Assembly: GCA_040954595.2 (NCBI GenBank)
Contig: CM082590.2
Span: forward strand, 4,526,001-4,590,000
Reading direction: 5' to 3'
DNA from: Balanoglossus misakiensis
Taxonomy: Eukaryota > Hemichordata
DNA length: 64,000 nt
Of the stretch, positions 59,495 through 64,000 are shown piece by piece; the first letter of the stretch is position 1, and every line of letters begins with the position of its first letter. The position numbers were made by a program, and so were the translations under genes. The notes beneath the pieces are model-generated. The model searched no databases, had not been told where the DNA came from, and saw nothing but the letters and a program-made list of their open reading frames with translations.

Positions 59495-59635
59495 CAGCAG
59501 AATTCCTAGTTTTCTGTTTAAATCACTAAACTAGTTGGCACATTAAACAACAATTTGAATATTTATGTTTTATAACAGTACGAGCAGTGGAATGAAGTGG
59601 ACTATAATTCCCACTTCACAAGCTTCAGTACAGGA

Positions 59636-59840
59636 CATAGTCTCGCTTTGCAGACTCTTCTCGCTTCGCTAGTTCGCCACCGGCGGTGTGAGAACGCGAG
59701 AAGCGAAGCCAAAAGTGTCTGGGGAGAACACAGTCGCATGAGGATTGTATTGTGTTGACACAACGATCACCTATGACACTTTTCTGTGTCATAGGCGATC
59801 GCCGTGCTATACAATTCAACCCCCATGCGACTGTGGGGGA
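59636..59840. repeat. Foldback element upstream of gene B
   Basis: The arms 59731-59779 and 59786-59833 are inverse complements (CAGTCGCATG at the outside, CTATGACAC next to the TTTTCT loop). A second, smaller inverted pair (TTCTCGCTTCG with CGAGAAGCGAA) lies at 59658-59708. Confidence 0.85.
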
Positions 59841-62800
59841 GAATCACTGCATTCCATTGTGGTGACGTACACACAAGACAGGCAGTGAATTCAACTATTA
59901 CAAAGAACCCTTGACCTAGTTGACATTCAGTCAATGCGTGTTGTGCCAGACAGTATGTGACTGACTGACATGCACCGTCGAAGTTGACAGCCCAGTGCAG
60001 TATAAGATATCGTATACATGTACTGTGCTGTCAACTACAGCAGTGCCTGTAATCATGTGATTGTGAGTGAATATCATTGCACGTCTACGACTACATTGAC
60101 TATCAAGGATTTTGTTTCGTTTGTCACTTGTGGGTGATTTCCTGTTAGTGTTGAGAAATTTAGTACTTCCCGTCGTTTCAAATTAATGTAGCATTATAGC
60201 CAAATACCACATTCTTGCCAAATGTGTCTTTAAATTTGGAATTGTTGCATGAGAGATTGAAATTCAGAGTATATTATATAAAAAAAAGAACCCACTCTCA
60301 TACAATCAATTTTAAGTGGTCAATGACCTTTAATGTTCTGTACATTAAAATAAAAGATATACTAGTAAAATCTTTCTAAAATATAATTCAAGTGACCATC
60401 CAAAATAATCTATAAACTCAAAAATCTCTGGAAGATTGAAGCTGAAGTAAGTGCTTGCAATTAATGATTTATCTCAAACTTATATTTTTAATCATTTCAT
60501 CACCATGGTGGTTTAACTTAAATTAATTGTCTTCTAAAGTAAAATAGGACCTCTATTGCAGGAAATGGGGTTAAAAGAATTAAGGTAGTCTTGTACCTTG
60601 GAAAATAAAATCTTAAATTTAGACCAACAATTTTGGGTCATGGTGCAAATTTTAAATGAGAGAACAAGGCTATAACCCAAATTTGCAATTCATAGTGGCC
60701 ACAAATGTCAGTGTAAGCTCTATGGAGAAAGGGTAAAGACCTTGCTTGATTTATTGATATAGCTGTTTAGATAATGTTACCATAGGAAAACTATAGCTTG
60801 AGGTGAGCAACAATGCTGACTGAAAACGTAGGATGGGAACACTTTTTTCACTCTTCATGCTTAAATTCAAAATATACAAGAAATATGTGGTTTGACGGGT
60901 CCCATACAAATTGTAGAGCGGAATATAACGTAAGGGTACCTGGAGGAACGATAAACACATCAACAGTTTTCAAGATTAGAAATTCCGGTACTCATAGCTA
61001 TTATCACTTGTTGATGTGGTCAGTGGGGGAAACATTGTAAATTATGTATTTTGATGGTTTGCTGTAACCCAGGTTACAACAATTATTAATCAGCGGTCAG
61101 AATCTTTCAGCACAAAAATCTCTGGAAAAGAAGTTTGCTACCAGGGTGGAAAGAAATTAAAAGTTCCACCCTTAACTATAAAATTCCGCACAATGGGGGA
61201 ATTGAAGAGGCTTATCAATCTAGAATTTGTAAAGTGGGACATATTTGAAGCCCCATGAGCTGCCAAATTCCACATTATTTCTTACAATAAAATAAAAATA
61301 AATCTTCTCCCTATATCCCCATTACAATTTGCACCATCAAGGCACACTACTTGCATAACACAATAGTTGTGTACTCTTTGTATGGAGGCAGATTAAACAG
61401 GCATGGCAACCATTTAATATATCAGTTGTTCAAATTGCAACATCCATCCACAAATTGGCGTTGACAAGATGTTCATTTATACCTAACAGTTTAAGCTCAT
61501 TTAGATGGACTAACTTAAGTTGGAAAGTAAAATCCTGAAAATAATTCAAAAAGTGGCAGCTCTTGAGGATTTAAAGAAGGGCAATTGACACGTGACCCAC
61601 AACACATGCACCGATAAGAACAGCAGTATAAGACAAACAATTTTAGGCAAACATTGACCAGCTGTCATAAAACTATCGGTCAATTTTATTGCTCTTTTCA
61701 ACATAGAATGGCCTTCACCTGCATCTGATTACATGTTGGAGTCAGTGAGACTCCATGTGTGCCAGTTTCTAGTGTGTAATTGTTATCAGCACCGCTCAAC
61801 TGCATTCATACTTTTTAATTGAAACTTTAACTTTGACTATTGTTCCTATAAGCCAACATCGATTGAACTGTTGGTCATATTAGCGCGTTCACACTCACTC
61901 ATGTACTATGTAAAGAAGTGTAAATGACATCCTTCCCACACAAGAAATAAGTTTGGCCTTCCATTCATGAGGTTTCTGTGACTATTCTTTAGGTATTGTT
62001 GTTTTTGGTATTTTTTTGATAATCCGATGGTTTGCTTTGAAGTTTATTGACATGCTGTCTGTTCAGCTTGTTATGTACAGTTACGTATCAAAAGCAATTT
62101 ACTTTGGGTCGTAAATATTAAATACTGTTTGTTCTATTGGCTTTACGCGTATAGTCTTTGACGGAAACCACTCAACACCCTTAATATATAGCACAGGGTG
62201 TTTGTTTAGTCGGCAGAAAAACACTCCACCACAATCAAGTAGCTACAAACATTTTCAACCAGATCGCGATAAAGTCAGGAATTATCGTGAGCTACAGCTG
62301 TTTTGCAAAATATTGTCGCAACCATGGCCCCTTTAGAGCAACAGTTTCTGAGTTGCCAAAAGAGGCCGTGGTTTATTTCGCATGTTTTTAATTATACTAG
62401 TTTAGTATCTAGCCGTATTTTGTCCGCTTTGCTTTCGAATTTATGTCTAGAGTCATGCATGCTACTACATGCCACTGGCCCAATAAAACCTGGGAATTGT
62501 GATGTAACTAGCGTCCCTCTGAAGTCAATCCCAGACGGTTTTTCCTAGGATTGGACAAATGATATACATGTGTGTAATTAAGGATGGGTAAAATTTCAAA
62601 TTAGCCCCACCATCACTATAATCTAACACCCAATCACCAGTGTTCAGTTTATGTGATTAACTACAAGGGGGTGCTAGTTCCATCACAACTCCTAGACTAT
62701 TCGAGCGCTGACGAAATGGAACCAATCAGAACGTGCGTCTCATAAATGTATCTAAATGCAAATTTTAACCGTTACTTTGCCTTGCCGATTGGTATTATTT

Positions 62801-63029
62801 TTTCTACCGCAGATCGCTGTCCTGCGTGAGTGTTGCGTGATTGATGGTGATTGGCTGCTCTGTTTCGGCCTTGGTGTAAATCACAGTCGAGGAGTGACCG
62901 TGTGTAAATCCTTTTGCTCGTGTCCGCTTATTATCCGGAGACTTCAGTGGAATCGCTCAGGTCTGACTGTCAAATGGACCCCTCTCGAATAAGTATACAG
63001 TCAATCATGACATATTCAGTAGCATAATC
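59841..63029. other. 5' flank of gene B, no gene recognised
   Basis: AT-rich sequence with scattered short open frames, apparently inserted relative to the gene A flank, since similarity to gene A resumes at 63030. Confidence 0.45.
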
Positions 63030-63595
63030 ACAAATGGTGCATAATCACTTTTTCTGAATGAGTCCTCAGCTTAAGAAATATATGTCGAAAATGCAAATTG
63101 CCGTTTTTCTCAGTTTTCATTTTTGCTGCTTTTGACAACTTCAGAAGAATTTAGCTTCGCTCTGCGTTGGCCGAATTTGCTCAAATTTTAACAGGGGATT
63201 GTGTATGACCCATCTAACAATACGAAATATATTTAGTCGATAAAGCGTCAATGGCGGGAATAAACTCTGATTCAATACAACTCAACGTGAATTTGATCAA
63301 ATTTCCTAAAAATCTAACTTTCAAACGCTGTTACTCCTCATGGAAGCAGATAACGCAAAACTGAATTTTCGTTTTTTAACGTTTTGAATGACATATTCAG
63401 ATGCATGATGCATGATCAACTTTTTACCTAATTTCAATTGAATGACATAATATCAAAACATGCTTGTTTTAACCCCAAAAGGCCACCATTTTCGAGGGTC
63501 ATTAAAATGTGAAACTCAAACAAAAGTTCAAAAACTAAGCTTCTAGAATATGTATGGTTTATAGGGGTTTTAAAGTTGTCTTTGATGAGAAATAG
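63030..63595. mobile_element. Truncated relative of the TTAA element
   Basis: It matches the interior of 27909-28616 (TTTTTCTCAGTTT, GACAACTTCAGAAGAATTTAGC, ACAGGGGATTGTGTATGACC, GATGAGAAATAGG). Both termini are missing, so it cannot be mobile by itself. Confidence 0.75.
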
Positions 63596-63663
63596 GCGCC
63601 AAAGATTACAAAATAAACATCACCATAAAAGTGTGGCATACAGAATCTATCCCAGTACTATGC

Positions 63664-63671
63664 TGACGTCA
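63664..63671. promoter_or_regulatory. Third TGACGTCA in a promoter-like repeat
   Basis: The surrounding sequence (about 63610-63680, with AAAGTGTGGCATA and CAGTACTATG) resembles the stretch around the CREs of genes A and B. It may be a relic of a third promoter copy. No start exon is seen next to it. Confidence 0.3.
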
Positions 63672-64000
63672 TTCTAAAATGCATGCTTGTTTTAAACCAC
63701 CAAAATTATCTTGTTGTTTTTGATAGTGCGGGATTTGGAAGGATACTGGCTTTGCTCAGAACAAATCGTTATCATACAACGCCTGTATTTACTAATGTGT
63801 TAGTATTCTAACTGAATATGAGCCAGTATTTTCACTAGTTAAAACATACAAACGGGTTTTAACTGTTTGGCCGGAACTATTTTTGAGGAGTAACGTGCTT
63901 TATCATCACACTATGTTGTATGATATCGAACTCAGATGCAACTTTGTTTTTTTACAGATATAATATAAGGCCGCATTATTTCACAAAGACTCGAAACTCG

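Larger units (their letters stand above)
54814..59600. repeat. Gene B intron 1 and promoter, paralogous to gene A
   Basis: 54814-56390 matches 13010-14200 and 20136-21500; 56395-59500 matches 25300-27880. Shared landmarks include GCGTTGTCTTTACC-like, GAGACGGTCTCTAAGC and ATTCCACATATTCTT strings, the ankyrin exon and the start exon. Gene B carries a LINE insert and lacks the two elements present in gene A intron 1. Confidence 0.88.

Overview
The window is animal nuclear DNA. It has two multi-exon genes on the minus strand with canonical GT/AG introns, long AT-rich introns full of transposable elements, and no prokaryotic gene packing. The gene families (ankyrin-repeat ROCO proteins, one ending in a Death domain) and the element load fit an invertebrate. 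An invertebrate deuterostome such as a lancelet or hemichordate is my best guess, but the sequence alone does not settle the taxon.

Gene A (13 coding exons, 27610 down to 2943) encodes about 911 residues: five complete 33-residue ankyrin repeats, each on its own phase-0 exon, then a half repeat, a Roc GTPase domain, a COR domain and a C-terminal Death domain. This is the layout of a death-associated protein kinase without the kinase. Gene B (4 coding exons, 59236 down to 47939) encodes about 1120 residues. It starts with the same kind of start exon and first ankyrin exon as gene A, then runs through a short half-ankyrin exon into a single 3.2-kb exon that encodes a leucine-rich repeat, Roc, COR and a Cys-containing C-terminal region. 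The two genes lie head to tail, about 20 kb apart.

Layout: 1-2942 is the 3' flank of gene A and carries a repeat seen again at 43940-44640. 2943-27610 is gene A, including an internal tandem duplication of a two-exon ankyrin module (about 9.28-14.20 kb and 14.20-21.24 kb). 27611-47938 is intergenic: a TTAA-flanked element, a GC-rich repeat cluster, three degenerate direct repeats, and a DNA transposon with perfect 32-base terminal inverted repeats. 47939-59236 is gene B. 59237-64000 is its 5' flank, with a foldback element and a truncated copy of the TTAA element. The introns and promoter of gene B from about 54.8 kb upward are paralogous to those of gene A.

The most notable signal is in the ankyrin exons. 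In three independent paralogous exon pairs the coding exon differs by roughly 10-19 percent while the directly flanking intron bases differ by 0-5 percent or so, and most exon changes replace amino acids at variable ankyrin surface positions. This suggests diversifying selection on the recognition surface of a Roc-COR-Death signalling protein, as expected of a rapidly evolving innate-immune or cell-death sensor. The function is inferred, not shown.
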